DNA from: Rhodococcus sp. NBC_00297
GTDB lineage: Bacteria; Actinomycetota; Actinomycetes; Mycobacteriales; Mycobacteriaceae
Length of the DNA stretch: 64,000 bases
Assembly (NCBI RefSeq): GCF_036173065.1
Contig: NZ_CP108041.1
Span: forward strand, 2,168,501 to 2,232,500
Direction of reading: 5' to 3'
Shown here: piece by piece, positions 27,605-38,946 of the stretch
How the letters are laid out: each line of letters starts with the position of its first letter
Position numbering within the stretch: the stretch's first letter is position 1
Notes under the pieces: generated by a model
Told to the model about the DNA's origin: nothing
Seen by the model: the letters and a program-made list of their open reading frames with translations, nothing else
The model's database searches: none
Program-made: the position numbers and the translations under genes

Positions 27605-30600
27605 GTGCCCGACGCCCTCACCTCTTCGCCGACCGCGCCGACACCTGCCGGCCCGGATCGCTCGGTGGACGTCCGACAGCAGTACCGCACCACCCGCCTC
27701 GTGGCGATGGTGGCGGGGGTTCTCGGTGTTCTCTTCGCGATTCTGACCCCGTTCCTTCCGGTCACGCAGGACGACGCCGTCGTCCAGTGGCCGCAGGACG
27801 GCACCGTCGACAGTGTCGATGCACCCCTGATGTCCCAGGTGCCGGTCTCGATGTCGGTCTCCATCCCCTGCAGCGCCGTCGCGGACGTGCCGGCCGCGGG
27901 CGGCATCCTCCTCTCCACCGCGCCGCCGCAGGGCGAGGGCGCCGCGCTGAACGCGATGTTCGTCCGCGTCGGCGAGAACACGGTCGACGTCCTCGACCGC
28001 AACGTCGTGATCGTCTCCGCCCCACGCTCCGAGGTGCAGTCGGCCGCGTGCGGGGCGATCACCTTCACGTCCACCATCGATGCCACGTCCGCGTCGTTCG
28101 ACGGGCTCGTGGACGCACAGGGAAATCCTCGCGCGGGTCAGCTCGGCGGCGACCTGCGGCCCCAGGTGGTCGGCGTCTACTCCGACCTCGCCGGCAGCGC
28201 CGCGCAGTACCCGGGCCTCGACGTGTCGATCGCCGTCGACTCCCGTTTCTCGTCGTCGCCCACCGTGCTCAAGCTGCTCGCCATGGCTGCCGCCATCGCC
28301 TGCACGGCGCTCGCACTGAGTGCGCTGGCCAGGCTCGACGGTGTCGACGGCCGCACCCACCGCCGCTTCTTCCCCGCGCACTGGTGGAGGGTCACCGGTA
28401 TCGACGCGGTGGTGGTCGGCGCACTTGCCGGCTGGCACTTCTTCGGCGCCAACACCGCGGACGACGGGTACCTGCTCACCATGGCCCGCGTCTCCGAGAA
28501 CGCCGGCTACATGGCCAACTACTTCCGCTGGTTCGGCGTCCCCGAGGCGCCCTTCGGCTGGTACTACGACGTGCTGGCCGCGTTCGCCAAGATCTCGACG
28601 GCGAGCCCCTGGATGCGCCTGCCCGCGCTGATCGCCGGCATCCTGTGCTGGCTGGTCATCAGCCGCGAGGTGGTCCCGCGCCTCGGGCGCGCGGTGCGCG
28701 TCAACTCGGTCGCCGTCTGGACCGGCGGACTGGTCTTCCTCGCCTTCTGGCTGCCGTACAACAACGGGCTGCGTCCCGAGCCCGTCGTGGCCCTCGGCGC
28801 CCTGCTCACGTGGTGCTCCGTCGAGCGCGCCATCGCGACCGGACGGCTGCTCCCCGCCGCCATGGCAGCGCTGATCGGCGCCTTCACCCTCGCCGCCGCA
28901 CCCACCGGCCTCATGTGTGTCGCCGCGATCCTGACGGGCATCCGGCCGCTGGTGCGCATCGTCGTCAAACGGCACCGCATGGTCGGGACGCTGCCGCTGC
29001 TGGCACCCATCGCCAGTGCCGGCGTGCTGGTCCTCATCGTCGTCTACGGGGACCAGACCTTCGCGGCGGTCCAGGAGTCGACGCGTGTGCGCACGCTCAT
29101 CGGTCCGAACCTGCCCTGGTACAACGACTTCCTGCGGTACTACTACCTCTTCGTCCAGACGGTCGACGGATCGGTCGCCCGCCGCTTCGCCTTCCTGACC
29201 ATGCTGCTGTGCCTCTTCACCACGGTGTTCGTCCTGCTGCGTCGCAAGCGGATCCCGGGCGTCCCGTCCGGTCCGGCGTGGCGTCTCATCGGTGTCGTCT
29301 TCGGCACCATCTTCTTCATGATGTTCAACCCGACGAAGTGGACCCACCACTTCGGGGTGTACGCCGGCATCGCCGGTTCGCTCGCGGCGCTCACCGCCGT
29401 CGCGGTCTCGGCCAGTGCACTGCGGTCGCGGCGCAACCGCACCGTCTTCGTCGTCGGTCTCGCCTTCGTTCTCGCACTGTCGTTCTCGGGCATCAACGGG
29501 TACTGGTACGTCTCGAGTTACGGCGTGCCGTGGTTCGACAAGGTGGTCTCGGTCAAGGGGATCCAGTCCAACACCGTGCTGCTGATCCTGTTCTTCGCCG
29601 CCGTCGGACTCGCGGCATGGCACTATCTCCGCGAGGGATTCGCTGCGCCGCAACCGAAGCCCGGAACCGAACGCGGGCGGCGCATCCGCAAGTTCGCGGC
29701 CGCGCCGCTCACCGTGGTGGCCGGGTTGCTGGTCCTGTTCGAGATCCTCTCGCTCCTCAAGGGTGCCGTCTCGCAGTACCCCGCCTACTCGCTCGGTCGC
29801 TCCAACGTGCAGGCGTTGGCCGGCAACAGCTGCGGACTGGCCGGGGACGTCCTCGTGGAGTCCGACCCGAACGCCGGTGTGCTGTCGCCACTTCCGGGAC
29901 CGGTGGACACTGCCACGGGCCCACTGGGCGGCGCCGAGCCCGTCGGCTTCACACCCAACGGCATCCCCACCGACCTCAGTGCCGACGCCGTGGAGGTCAA
30001 GCCCGGACAGGGCAACACCGACCAGCAGTCCGTGGGCGCGTCCTTCGAGGAGGGCCAGTCCTCCGGTACCGCGGGTGGTGTCGGCGCCGCCGGCGTCAAC
30101 GGCTCCACCGCGCGCCTGCCCTTCGGGCTCGACCCCGCCACGACACCGGTCCTCGGCTCGTACCAGACCGGGGTGCAGACACCGGCCTACGCGACGTCGA
30201 GCTGGTACGGCCTCCCCGCGCGCAGTGACGACGCGCCCCTGGTGGTGGTCAGTGCGGCCGGCCGCATCTGGTCCGAGAACCAGGAGACCGGCGAGAACAC
30301 GTACGGTCAGTCGCTCCGCGTCGAGTACGGCGTCCGGCAGCCGGACGGCTCGGTGCAGGTCCAGGGCGACTACCTCCCCAAGGACATCGGCCCGGCACCG
30401 TCGTGGCGCAACCTGCGCATCCCGCTCGACGAGCTCTCCCCCGATGCGGATGCCGTGCGTGTGGTCGCCAACGATCCCAACCTCACCGGTGACCAGTGGC
30501 TGGCCTTCACGCCGCCCCGCGTGCCCGTGGTCGTCCCGCTGCAGGAGGAGATAGGCACGACGCAGCCCGTCCTGCTGGACTGGGCCGTGGGGCTGCAGTT

Positions 30601-30916
30601 CCCGTGCCAGCGTCCGTTCGACCATCTCGACGGCGTCGCCGAGGTGCCGAACTTCCGCATCCTGCCCGATCGCGGGTTGGCGGTCTCGTCCACCGACACG
30701 TGGCAGGCCGCGGAGAACGGTGGCCCGCTGGGCTTCACCGAGATGCTGGCGACACCCACCACCGTCCCGACGTACCTGAACCACGACTGGGGACGCGACT
30801 GGGGTTCGCTCGAGCGCTACGACAGGTTCGATCCGAGCGCGTCCGCAGCGACCGTCGAGGTCACCGAGCAGACCCGGAGCGGGCTGTGGTCGCCGGGGAC
30901 GCTGCGGGTCTACTAG
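27605..30916 (+). CDS. Arabinosyltransferase, EmbC/EmbB type (second copy)
   Basis: This 1103-residue GT53-family enzyme is a paralogue of the preceding gene along its whole length. The catalytic loop NTADDGYLLTMARVSENAGY has Asp286/Asp287 and Met293. SREVVPRLGRAV, NNGLRPEPVVALG and the C-terminal PFGLDPATTPVLGSY and DWGSLERY segments match Emb proteins. It also looks EmbC/EmbB-like and lacks the EmbA variant of the loop (DDGYNLTIAR). GTG 27605 is chosen because TAACAT lies exactly 8 nt upstream; the frame is open upstream but there overlaps the first emb gene. It ends 10 bp from the convergent lipase gene. Confidence 0.93.
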   Translation: MPDALTSSPTAPTPAGPDRSVDVRQQYRTTRLVAMVAGVLGVLFAILTPFLPVTQDDAVVQWPQDGTVDSVDAPLMSQVPVSMSVSIPCSAVADVPAAGGILLSTAPPQGEGAALNAMFVRVGENTVDVLDRNVVIVSAPRSEVQSAACGAITFTSTIDATSASFDGLVDAQGNPRAGQLGGDLRPQVVGVYSDLAGSAAQYPGLDVSIAVDSRFSSSPTVLKLLAMAAAIACTALALSALARLDGVDGRTHRRFFPAHWWRVTGIDAVVVGALAGWHFFGANTADDGYLLTMARVSENAGYMANYFRWFGVPEAPFGWYYDVLAAFAKISTASPWMRLPALIAGILCWLVISREVVPRLGRAVRVNSVAVWTGGLVFLAFWLPYNNGLRPEPVVALGALLTWCSVERAIATGRLLPAAMAALIGAFTLAAAPTGLMCVAAILTGIRPLVRIVVKRHRMVGTLPLLAPIASAGVLVLIVVYGDQTFAAVQESTRVRTLIGPNLPWYNDFLRYYYLFVQTVDGSVARRFAFLTMLLCLFTTVFVLLRRKRIPGVPSGPAWRLIGVVFGTIFFMMFNPTKWTHHFGVYAGIAGSLAALTAVAVSASALRSRRNRTVFVVGLAFVLALSFSGINGYWYVSSYGVPWFDKVVSVKGIQSNTVLLILFFAAVGLAAWHYLREGFAAPQPKPGTERGRRIRKFAAAPLTVVAGLLVLFEILSLLKGAVSQYPAYSLGRSNVQALAGNSCGLAGDVLVESDPNAGVLSPLPGPVDTATGPLGGAEPVGFTPNGIPTDLSADAVEVKPGQGNTDQQSVGASFEEGQSSGTAGGVGAAGVNGSTARLPFGLDPATTPVLGSYQTGVQTPAYATSSWYGLPARSDDAPLVVVSAAGRIWSENQETGENTYGQSLRVEYGVRQPDGSVQVQGDYLPKDIGPAPSWRNLRIPLDELSPDADAVRVVANDPNLTGDQWLAFTPPRVPVVVPLQEEIGTTQPVLLDWAVGLQFPCQRPFDHLDGVAEVPNFRILPDRGLAVSSTDTWQAAENGGPLGFTEMLATPTTVPTYLNHDWGRDWGSLERYDRFDPSASAATVEVTEQTRSGLWSPGTLRVY

Positions 30917-30926
30917 ACAGCGTTCG

Positions 30927-32186
30927 TCACCCTGTGGGATCCGCCGGCGCGATCGGCGACGGGTGTGAGCACGAGTTCGGCGCGGGGACGCCGTCGAAGC
31001 GGTCCTGCAACCAGTCGACCGCCACCAGCCCGCCGACCTTCGCCGTGTCCTGGTGTGCCACCTGGCCGATCCAGGCGACGTCGGACTCGGGAGACGGTGC
31101 GGAGCAGGCCGTCCGGGCCAGCAGCGCCGTCGTGTTCGGGAGGACGACCGTGTCGGCGAGGCTCTGGACGACGAAGAGGGGTACGTCGACGCGCGAGAGG
31201 TCGATTGCCTGATCCGCTGCGGCGGCAGCCCAGTCCGGGTTCTGCATGGGGTCGGAGTCGAAGAACTGCTCCCCCTCGGCGCGCTCGAGCAGCAGTTCGG
31301 GCAGTTCGTCCGTGATGCACCCGTCGGCCAGCGACCGGTATCGCGACATCGCCGCGTCGCCGAGCACCCCCTCGAGCGGCAGGTCGGGATACACGACCGG
31401 CCACGAGACGGCGACGCTGGGCCCGATCCCCCACGCCACGAACGTGTTCCACTGCTCGGAGAACAGCGGACCCAGCAGCGCCGCGGGCGCTGCCGCCGCC
31501 GCGCCCACCGACCGGAGCTCGGGCGCGTAGTCGGCGAACATCGCCGTGCCGATCGCCGCGTGACCGCCCTGCGAGTGCCCGAACGTGGCGTACACCGAAC
31601 TCGCTTGCGCCGGAGCGTGATCGCGCGCCGCCCGCACCGAGTTCAGAACGTCCTGCGCCTCGCTGCGGGCGATGAGATAGTAGGTGTCACCGGCAGTGCC
31701 GAGGCCCGTGTAGTCGGTCGCCGCGACGACCCACCCGCGCGCCATCACGGACGGCAACCAGTTCGTGAAGTCCAGGGTGTCCATCGTCGGGTGGTACCGC
31801 CGCGACGGGGTGCACTCGTCTCCGAAGCCGAGCGTGCCGTGAGACCACGCCAGAACCGGACGACCACCCGGCGGCGCCGGTGCCGTCGGCACGATGAGCA
31901 TTCCGGACGAGACGGCGGGCGACCCGTCGGGACGCTGGGTGCCGTAGAGCATCCGGTAGGCCGTGCCGCCGGGCACGTCCAGATCGTCGATCGGCTCGAT
32001 GCGGATCAGCTCACCCGGCGCGGCAGGCGTGTCCGGTGACTCGTAGAACGACGCGATCGACTCCTGGAACCGCGCATCGTCGCGAGACGTCGTGGACGAC
32101 CGCGTGATCACCACCGCCACCACCGCGGCCACCACCAGCACCACGACCGCTCCGACGCAGGCCAGGACGACCACGGTCCGTCTCAT
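30927..32186 (-). CDS. Secreted or membrane-anchored lipase/esterase (LIP family, alpha/beta hydrolase)
   Basis: A 419-residue protein whose N-terminus holds a strongly hydrophobic segment (VVVLACVGAVVVLVVAAVVAVV), acting as signal anchor or signal peptide without a lipobox. The mature part is a secretory-lipase-type alpha/beta hydrolase. It contains PVLAWSHGTLGFGDECTPS (oxyanion region), the nucleophile elbow FGHSQGGHAA, an acid candidate in VVQSLADTVVLPN and the His in GQVAHQDTAKVGG. Substrate is probably a lipid or ester in the envelope. ATG 32186 has TATCGT 6 nt upstream. It is 24 bp from the accD4 stop on the same strand. No clear M. tuberculosis counterpart lies at this position. Confidence 0.82.
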   Translation of the reverse strand: MRRTVVVLACVGAVVVLVVAAVVAVVITRSSTTSRDDARFQESIASFYESPDTPAAPGELIRIEPIDDLDVPGGTAYRMLYGTQRPDGSPAVSSGMLIVPTAPAPPGGRPVLAWSHGTLGFGDECTPSRRYHPTMDTLDFTNWLPSVMARGWVVAATDYTGLGTAGDTYYLIARSEAQDVLNSVRAARDHAPAQASSVYATFGHSQGGHAAIGTAMFADYAPELRSVGAAAAAPAALLGPLFSEQWNTFVAWGIGPSVAVSWPVVYPDLPLEGVLGDAAMSRYRSLADGCITDELPELLLERAEGEQFFDSDPMQNPDWAAAAADQAIDLSRVDVPLFVVQSLADTVVLPNTTALLARTACSAPSPESDVAWIGQVAHQDTAKVGGLVAVDWLQDRFDGVPAPNSCSHPSPIAPADPTG

Positions 32187-32210
32187 GGCAGCACGATAGC
32201 CCCGGCGGAA

Positions 32211-33752
32211 CTAGATCGGGAACAGATGCTGCTTTCTCGGTCGCGGTTCCTTGGCCTTGTCGCGCAGGATGTGCAGGGCCTTGCGGATCTCGAGACGCGT
32301 GGTGGACGGCTCGATCACGGCGTCGATGTAACCGCGCTCGGCGGCCACCCACGGCGTCGCCACGTGCTCGTTGTAGAAGTCGATGAATCCCTGACGGATC
32401 GCCGGAGCATTGTCGCCCGCCTCGGCCAGCTGCTTGCGCGCCATGATCGACACCGCACCCTCCGCGCCCATCACCGCGATACGTGCTGTGGGCCAGGCGA
32501 AGTTGATGTCGGCGCCGAGCTGCTTCGACCCCATCACCGCGTATCCGCCGCCGTACGACTTGCGGATCACGACGGTGACCTTGGGGATCGATGCGCACAC
32601 GTACGAGAAGATGAACCGGCCACCGCGCTTGATGACGCCGATCTTCTCCTGCTCGAGCCCCGGCAGGAATCCCGGTGTGTCCGTGACCAACACGAGCGGG
32701 ATCTCGAAGGCGTTGCAGATGTTGATGAAATGAGACGCCTTGTCGCTGCTCGCCGCGTCCAACGCGCCGCTGAGGTGCATCGGCTGGTTGGCCACCACTC
32801 CCACCGGACGACCGTCGACGCGGGCGAACCCGACGATGATGTTGGACGCGGTCTGTGCGGTGAGTTCGTGGAAGTCACCGTCGTCGAAGATGCGCAGCAG
32901 GATCTCGTGCATGTCGTACCCGGCGTTGTCCGAGTCCGGCATGAAGGTGTCCAGCGAACGATCGTCGTCCGTGATGGTCGGCTCGAGACCGGGGTTGATG
33001 ACCGGGGGCTGCTCGTGGCAGTTCGACGGCAGGTACGACAGGTACTTGCGCACCCACTCGAACGCTGCCTTCTCGTCCTGAGCCACGTGGTGCACGTTGC
33101 CGTACTCGGCCTGCTTCCGGGCACTCCCGAGATCGTGGAGGCTGACGTCCTCGCCGGTGACGGACTTGATGACGTCCGGGCCGGTGACGAACATGTAGGC
33201 CTCTTCGGTGGCCACGATGATGTCGGTGTTGATCGGCGCGTACACGGCGCCGCCGGCGCACTTGCCCAGGATCACCGAGATCTGCGGGCACATGCCGGAC
33301 AACGGTTCCTGCCGACGACCGAGCTCCGCGTACCAGGCCAGCGACGTGACGGCGTCCTGCACACGCGCGCCGCCCGAGTCGTTGATACCGACGCACGGGC
33401 AACCGACGTCCGCCGCGAACTCCATGATGAGCGCGACCTTGCGGCCGAACATCTCGCCGACGGTGCCGCCGAACACGGTCTGGTCGTGCGAGAACACGGC
33501 GATCGGTCGGCCGTCGACCGTGCCGTGGCCGGTGACCACGCCGTCGCCGTACAGCGAGTCCTGGTTGCCGGGCGCGCGGACGAGGGCGCCGATCTCGACG
33601 AAGGAACCCGGATCGAGCAGCATGTCGATGCGCTCGCGCGCACTCGGAATGCCCTTCTTCGCGCGCTTGGCGATGGCGACGTCCCCTGCGGGTTCCCGCG
33701 CCACCTCCAACTTCTCGCGCAGTTCGGCCAGCTTGGCGGCAGTGGTGCTCAC
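32211..33752 (-). CDS. accD4: Acyl-CoA carboxylase carboxyltransferase subunit AccD4
   Basis: The 513-residue carboxyltransferase beta subunit, with an AccA-type biotin subunit expected elsewhere, carboxylates the alpha chain to alkylmalonyl-CoA, the extender used by Pks13. It has an N-terminal [20 protein letters not shown], oxyanion-hole regions [14 protein letters not shown] and [13 protein letters not shown], and the C-domain [14 protein letters not shown] and [15 protein letters not shown] 33752 overlaps the pks13 stop by 4 nt, and gene order matches Rv3799c-Rv3801c. It is the last gene of the fadD32-pks13-accD4 operon. Confidence 0.95.
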   Translation of the reverse strand: MSTTAAKLAELREKLEVAREPAGDVAIAKRAKKGIPSARERIDMLLDPGSFVEIGALVRAPGNQDSLYGDGVVTGHGTVDGRPIAVFSHDQTVFGGTVGEMFGRKVALIMEFAADVGCPCVGINDSGGARVQDAVTSLAWYAELGRRQEPLSGMCPQISVILGKCAGGAVYAPINTDIIVATEEAYMFVTGPDVIKSVTGEDVSLHDLGSARKQAEYGNVHHVAQDEKAAFEWVRKYLSYLPSNCHEQPPVINPGLEPTITDDDRSLDTFMPDSDNAGYDMHEILLRIFDDGDFHELTAQTASNIIVGFARVDGRPVGVVANQPMHLSGALDAASSDKASHFINICNAFEIPLVLVTDTPGFLPGLEQEKIGVIKRGGRFIFSYVCASIPKVTVVIRKSYGGGYAVMGSKQLGADINFAWPTARIAVMGAEGAVSIMARKQLAEAGDNAPAIRQGFIDFYNEHVATPWVAAERGYIDAVIEPSTTRLEIRKALHILRDKAKEPRPRKQHLFPI

Positions 33753-36700
33753 GTGTGCGACTCGCTTCCCTCCGGCGTGATCGACGCCGAAATGTCTCGC
33801 ATCTTGCCCGTCAGATCCGCGGCGATCGCGCGGATGTACGGCTCGTCGATCACCGCGAGGTGGTCACCGCCGATGTGCACGATGTCCAGATTCGGTGCGA
33901 ACGGCGCCCAGCCGCCGTGCGGCTCCCGCTTGCCGAGCCGAGGCTCGAGCGCGATGGCGTCGTCGTGGTACTTGTCCGCCATGTAGAGCGTGACGTCCCC
34001 GTCGTAGTGCTGGGGCCGGGCGGTCTGGATCGCGCGGTTGTCCAACCAGGACGTGCGCTGGTGCTCGATGATGCCGCTGGGGATCTTGGCGCTGCTCATC
34101 TTGACCATGTCCATGATGATCTTGATCTGGCCGTCGTCGTCGGCCTGTGCCAGCTTCTCGTACGGCAGCGGGTAGTCGACGTTGTAGAGCTTCTTGCCCA
34201 CCTGCGCGTAGCGCTTCCAGCGGAGCTCGATCTCCTCCGGGGTGTCCGGGATCGGCTCGTACGGCATGACGGTGTCGATGAGCCCGACGTAGCGCACGTC
34301 GGCGCCCTCCTCGCGGAGCATCGTCGCGACGGCGTACGAGAGCACACCGCCGAGGGACCAGCCCATCAGCACGTACGGCCCGTCGCCCTGGATCTCCCGG
34401 AGCAGGGGCAGATACTCGCGGGCGCGATCCTCGATCGGTCCCTCCGTGCGCTCGAAGCCGTACATCGGCGTGTCCGCCGGGAGTCGCTTGAGCAGCGGCT
34501 CGTACACGACGCACGAACTGCCCGCGGGATGGAAGACGAACACCGGCACCGCGGTGGAGCCCTCCGGGCGAGCGCGCAGCGTGCGCACCAGTCCGGTGAC
34601 GTCACCCGACTCGAGGAACGGCCGCACCACGTCGGCGAGCTGCTCGATCGTCTCCGAGTCGAGGATGTCGTCGAACGTGATCTCGCCCTTCGACCGCTCG
34701 CTCAGACGCTCCGCGAGCTTCTCGGCTGTCGGATCGTCCAGCACGGGAAGGGGATTGAAGATGCCCCTGGCGGACTGCCCCGTCACGACGGCCCACGTCG
34801 CGAAGGTGAGGCGCTCCGCGGCGTCACGCGGTGCGACGTCCGTCCCGGTCGCCTCCGCGAACGACTGTGCGTCGCCCACGTCGGTCACCGCGTCGGACAC
34901 GGGCGCCTCGAACGCCGTCGCCGTGGTCGGGCCCGCCTGGCCGCTGTCGGATCCCGGTACGGTCTCGTCGACCGCCGTCTCGGGCTCGGCGATCACCGGA
35001 TCCGGCTGTGCGACAGGGGGTTCCTGCTCGGGCGTCTGATCGGCGGCCTGTTCGGCCGTGCGCTCGCGTTCCTGCTGCTCGGCGAGCGCCGCGACCTCCT
35101 CGCGATTGTCCAGCGCGTAGCGGAGGTACTTCTCCACCTCACGCAGGCTGGCGTCGCGCACGGCCTGCAACTGCACCTGGGGGATGTCGAACTCGAACTC
35201 CACGCGGTTCTTGATGCGCACGGCCATCAGTGAGTCGAGACCCAGTTCGATCAACGGGATCTCGGCCGGCACATCCTCCGGCGCGTACCCCATCGACTCG
35301 GCGACGATGATCGCGAGACGATCCTCCATCGTCTGGGTCCCGTTCGGGATCCAGCGATCGCCGAAGTCGTCGACGACCTCGGGTTCCTCCTCCACGAACG
35401 GAGCCGCCGCGGCGGAATCGCCTGCGGGAGCCAGTGATCCGACACCGCCCGCCGCGGTGACCACGGCGTCGGCGACCGGCACGAAGAGGGTGCCGTCGTT
35501 CCAGTGCACCTGGAGGGACGCACCGCCCGGATGCGGGGTGAGCGTGGTGGTGAGCGAACCGGTGGTGGGCACGGGGCGCTGCGTGACCACGGCGCCGACC
35601 GTCACGTCGCCCAGCACCTCGCCGGCGAGTGTCGACACCAGATCTCCGATGGCGGACACACCGGCCACCGGTGTCTCCCAGACGACGCGGCCGTCGGGCA
35701 ACGCGACTCGCGCGCCCCCGGCGCTGCCGCTGCCCAGATGCACCGCGGCGTCGATCCAGTGGTGTTTGCGCACGAAGGCGGTGCGTGGCAGGTCCGCGTA
35801 CTCGCCGGGTCCGAACAGACTCGACAGCGTCACGGCATGGCCGTGCACGTAGAGGTCGGCGAGTGCGGCGAGGAACGTCGCGGGCTCGCTCTCCTTGCGC
35901 TTGAGCGTCGCGATCAGCGTCGCGTCCGGGACACCCGTCGCCCACGCCGTCGCGGCGACGGACATCAGCGCCACCGGATTGGGCGACAACTCCACGAAGG
36001 TGGTGTAGCCGGCATCCACGGCCAGCTTGACCGCCTGGGTGAACCAGACGGGATGGCGCATGCCCTTGGTCCAGTACTCGACACCGTGGATCGGCTCGTG
36101 ACCCGCGCGGTAGAACGCTTCCCTGTCCACCGACGAGAACACCGACACGGCGAGTGGGGTGGGCTCGATGCCCATCAGTTCGGCCGCGAGCTCGCCCAGC
36201 AACGGATCGACGGCCGACGTGTGTCCGGCGCCCTTCACGTCGAGGATGCGGCCCATCTTGCCGAGCGACTCGGCGTACTCGACCAGCTGTCGCACCGGCT
36301 CGACCGGTCCGCCCACGGTCGTGTGCGTCGGCGCTGCGTACACGCTGGGCTCCACCCCGGGGAAGCGGTCGGTGAGATCGGCGACCTCCTGCGCGGAGAA
36401 CTCCACCAACGCCATCGCGCCGGCCTCGGCGTCGCCGAGACCTTCCTGGCCCTCGCCGAGCAGTCGCGAACGCGCCACGATGATGCGCACCGCGTCCTCG
36501 AGGTTCAGACCACCGGCGGCGTACGCGGCGGCGACCTCACCCATCGAGTGGCCCACCACCGCGGTCGGCGCAGCGCCGTACGCACGCAGCGTCTCGACGA
36601 GCGCCACCTGGATCGCGAAGATCCCGACCTGCGAGTTCTCGAAGTCGTACGTGAGCGAGTCGTCCGAGACGATCGCCCGGATCGAGTACCCGGACTCGTC

Positions 36701-38917
36701 CTCGATGAGTGCGTCGACGCGATCGAGCGCCGCGGCGAACAGCGGCTCGGACGCGTAGAAGTCCTTCGCCATCGTGCGGTGCTGCGCACCGAAGCCGGAG
36801 AACACCCACACCGGGCCGTTGGACGCGGGCGCGTCGGCGGAGAAGACGCCGGGGCCCGGCTTGTTGTCGGCGACGGCGCGCAGTCCGGCGACGGCCTCGG
36901 CACGCGTCGTGGCGAGCACGACGGCGCGGGAGCGCCCGTGATTACGACGGGCGAGGGACCGACCGAGAGCCTCGAGGTCCGTGGTGCTGCCGACCTCGGA
37001 CTCGATCCAGTCGGCCAGATCCGATGCCGCACGACGACGGCGCGACGGCATGCTCGCCGACACGGCGAGGAGAACGGGTCCCGGCTCCGGCGCCTCCTCG
37101 GACTCGGCCGGAGACGCCGACACACCCGCGAGTACCCGCTCGATGTCCGCCGGCGTCTCCTCGGGAACGCCCACGGGCTCCCCGATCAGCGCTTCCGGAT
37201 CGACCGCTGTCGAATCGAACTCCGGCGAATCGAACTCGGGTGCGTCGGCAACGCTCGGCGCCGACGCGGCGGGAACGTACTCGCGGACCACGACGTGCGC
37301 GTTGGTGCCGCCGAAACCGAAGCCGGAGACACCGGCGATGGCGGTGCCGGAGTACCGGGGCCAGTCCGTCGCGGTGTCGACGACGCGGAGCCTGGCCGCG
37401 TCGAACGGAATGTAGGGGTTGGGTCCGGCGTAGTTCAGGGACGGCGGCACCTGGTTCTCGCGCATCGCGAGGATCACCTTGATGAGCCCCGCGGCGCCCG
37501 CGGCACTCTCGAGGTGGCCGAAGTTCGTCTTCGCGGAACCGAGCAGCGCGGGCTTGTCCGCGTCGCGTCCGCGGCCGACGACGCGACCCAGTGCATCGGC
37601 CTCGATGGGGTCGCCGAGGATGGTGCCGGTGCCGTGCGCCTCGATGTAGTCGACGGTGGTGGGCACGATGCGGGCGTCGCGGTAGGCGGTCCGCAGGACG
37701 TCGGCCTGGGCGTCCGGGTTGGGCGCGGCCAGCCCGTTCGAGCGACCGTCCTGGTTGACCGCGCTGCCCGCGATGACCGCGAGCACGGTGTCCCCGTCGC
37801 GCTCGGCGTCCTCGAGACGCTTGAGCACCACCAGGCCGCCGCCCTCCGAGCGGATCATGCCGTCGGCGTCCGACGAGAACGCCTTGATGCGGCCGTCGGG
37901 TGCGAGCACGCCGGTCTGCCCGAATCCGAGCGTCGCGGCGGGCGAGAGCAGCATGTTCACGCCGCCGGCCAGGGCCAGGCTCGACTCGCCGGTGCGGAGG
38001 CTGCGCACCGCCTGGTGCACGGCGACGAGGGACGACGAGCACGCGGTGTCCAGCGCGACGGACGGCCCGCGGAAGTCGTAGAAGTAAGACACGCGCCCCG
38101 CGACGACGGCGGTCGACGTGCCGGTCAGTGCATAGGGGTGCGGGTCGGGATCGCTGACGGCGATCATCTGGTAGTCGTTGGTCGACGTGCCGATGAAGAC
38201 GCCGACCTGCGTGCCCTTGAGTTCGTTGGCCGGAATCCGCGCGTCCTCCAGCGCTTCCCACGTGAGCTCCAGCGCGAGGCGCTGCTGCGGGTCGACGTTG
38301 GCCGCCTCGCGCGGCGACATGGCGAAGAACTCCGCGTCGAACGTCTTGACGTCGTCGAGGTACCCGCCGCGGGTCACCGTCTTCTCCACCGCCTCGGCGA
38401 TGGCACGGTCGCCGAGGAACTCGGACCACCGGCCCTCGGGCAGATCGGTGATGCCGTCGCGTCCGCCGGACAGCATGTCCCACATCTCGTCCGGCGTGTG
38501 GCCGGCACCCGGGAAGCGGGTGGACACGCCCACGACGGCGATGTCGTGACTGTCGTCAGTGGTGCCGGACAGGTAGAACGCGTCGTCGGTGGTGCCGCTC
38601 TCCGACTCGGGCTCCCCGTCGATGATGCGTGTCGCGAGCGAGGCGATCGTGGGGTGCTGGTACGCGACCGTGGCCGTCAGCGTGACGCCGACCAGATCCT
38701 CGATGTCGCCGCTCAGCGCCACGGCGTCGCGGGACGCGAGACCGAACTCCTCCATCGGACGGTCGTCGGAGATCTCCGAGACGTCCTTGCCGGTGGCCTC
38801 GGCGACCCAGGCGCGGAGCCAGTCCCTCAGCTGCGCGACGGTCATGTCGCCCGCCTGCGGGGCCCTGGCGTCACCTGTCGGCTCCGGTGCGGACGTCGTT
38901 GTCTCTTCTTCAGCCAT
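33749..38917 (-). CDS. pks13: Mycolic acid condensing polyketide synthase Pks13
   Basis: The 1722-residue type I PKS performs the final Claisen condensation of two fatty chains to the beta-keto mycolate. Domains in order: N-terminal ACP with Ser62 ([10 protein letters not shown]); ketosynthase about 125-550 with Cys293 (DTACSSSL), His428 (EAHGTGT) and His468 (NFGHLE); acyltransferase about 700-1010 with Ser791 (GHSMGE); C-terminal ACP with Ser1229 (LGLDSLMAV); an Ala/Pro/Glu-rich linker about 1280-1360; thioesterase about 1455-1720 with Ser1521 (GWSLGG), Asp1548 and His1686 (GGDHLAV). All catalytic residues are present. The domain set equals Rv3800c. ATG 38917 is 29 bp after the fadD32 stop. 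Confidence 0.97.
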   Translation of the reverse strand: MAEEETTTSAPEPTGDARAPQAGDMTVAQLRDWLRAWVAEATGKDVSEISDDRPMEEFGLASRDAVALSGDIEDLVGVTLTATVAYQHPTIASLATRIIDGEPESESGTTDDAFYLSGTTDDSHDIAVVGVSTRFPGAGHTPDEMWDMLSGGRDGITDLPEGRWSEFLGDRAIAEAVEKTVTRGGYLDDVKTFDAEFFAMSPREAANVDPQQRLALELTWEALEDARIPANELKGTQVGVFIGTSTNDYQMIAVSDPDPHPYALTGTSTAVVAGRVSYFYDFRGPSVALDTACSSSLVAVHQAVRSLRTGESSLALAGGVNMLLSPAATLGFGQTGVLAPDGRIKAFSSDADGMIRSEGGGLVVLKRLEDAERDGDTVLAVIAGSAVNQDGRSNGLAAPNPDAQADVLRTAYRDARIVPTTVDYIEAHGTGTILGDPIEADALGRVVGRGRDADKPALLGSAKTNFGHLESAAGAAGLIKVILAMRENQVPPSLNYAGPNPYIPFDAARLRVVDTATDWPRYSGTAIAGVSGFGFGGTNAHVVVREYVPAASAPSVADAPEFDSPEFDSTAVDPEALIGEPVGVPEETPADIERVLAGVSASPAESEEAPEPGPVLLAVSASMPSRRRRAASDLADWIESEVGSTTDLEALGRSLARRNHGRSRAVVLATTRAEAVAGLRAVADNKPGPGVFSADAPASNGPVWVFSGFGAQHRTMAKDFYASEPLFAAALDRVDALIEDESGYSIRAIVSDDSLTYDFENSQVGIFAIQVALVETLRAYGAAPTAVVGHSMGEVAAAYAAGGLNLEDAVRIIVARSRLLGEGQEGLGDAEAGAMALVEFSAQEVADLTDRFPGVEPSVYAAPTHTTVGGPVEPVRQLVEYAESLGKMGRILDVKGAGHTSAVDPLLGELAAELMGIEPTPLAVSVFSSVDREAFYRAGHEPIHGVEYWTKGMRHPVWFTQAVKLAVDAGYTTFVELSPNPVALMSVAATAWATGVPDATLIATLKRKESEPATFLAALADLYVHGHAVTLSSLFGPGEYADLPRTAFVRKHHWIDAAVHLGSGSAGGARVALPDGRVVWETPVAGVSAIGDLVSTLAGEVLGDVTVGAVVTQRPVPTTGSLTTTLTPHPGGASLQVHWNDGTLFVPVADAVVTAAGGVGSLAPAGDSAAAAPFVEEEPEVVDDFGDRWIPNGTQTMEDRLAIIVAESMGYAPEDVPAEIPLIELGLDSLMAVRIKNRVEFEFDIPQVQLQAVRDASLREVEKYLRYALDNREEVAALAEQQERERTAEQAADQTPEQEPPVAQPDPVIAEPETAVDETVPGSDSGQAGPTTATAFEAPVSDAVTDVGDAQSFAEATGTDVAPRDAAERLTFATWAVVTGQSARGIFNPLPVLDDPTAEKLAERLSERSKGEITFDDILDSETIEQLADVVRPFLESGDVTGLVRTLRARPEGSTAVPVFVFHPAGSSCVVYEPLLKRLPADTPMYGFERTEGPIEDRAREYLPLLREIQGDGPYVLMGWSLGGVLSYAVATMLREEGADVRYVGLIDTVMPYEPIPDTPEEIELRWKRYAQVGKKLYNVDYPLPYEKLAQADDDGQIKIIMDMVKMSSAKIPSGIIEHQRTSWLDNRAIQTARPQHYDGDVTLYMADKYHDDAIALEPRLGKREPHGGWAPFAPNLDIVHIGGDHLAVIDEPYIRAIAADLTGKMRDISASITPEGSESHT

Positions 38918-38946
38918 CAGCTCGCCAAACTACCCGCGTCGGGTGA

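Noticed and set aside
27455..30784. 1109-codon minus-strand frame antisense to the second emb gene
   Set aside because: Composition is Arg/Asp/Gly/His-rich without hydrophobic pattern, a product of high GC at third positions. The plus strand encodes a clear Emb protein.
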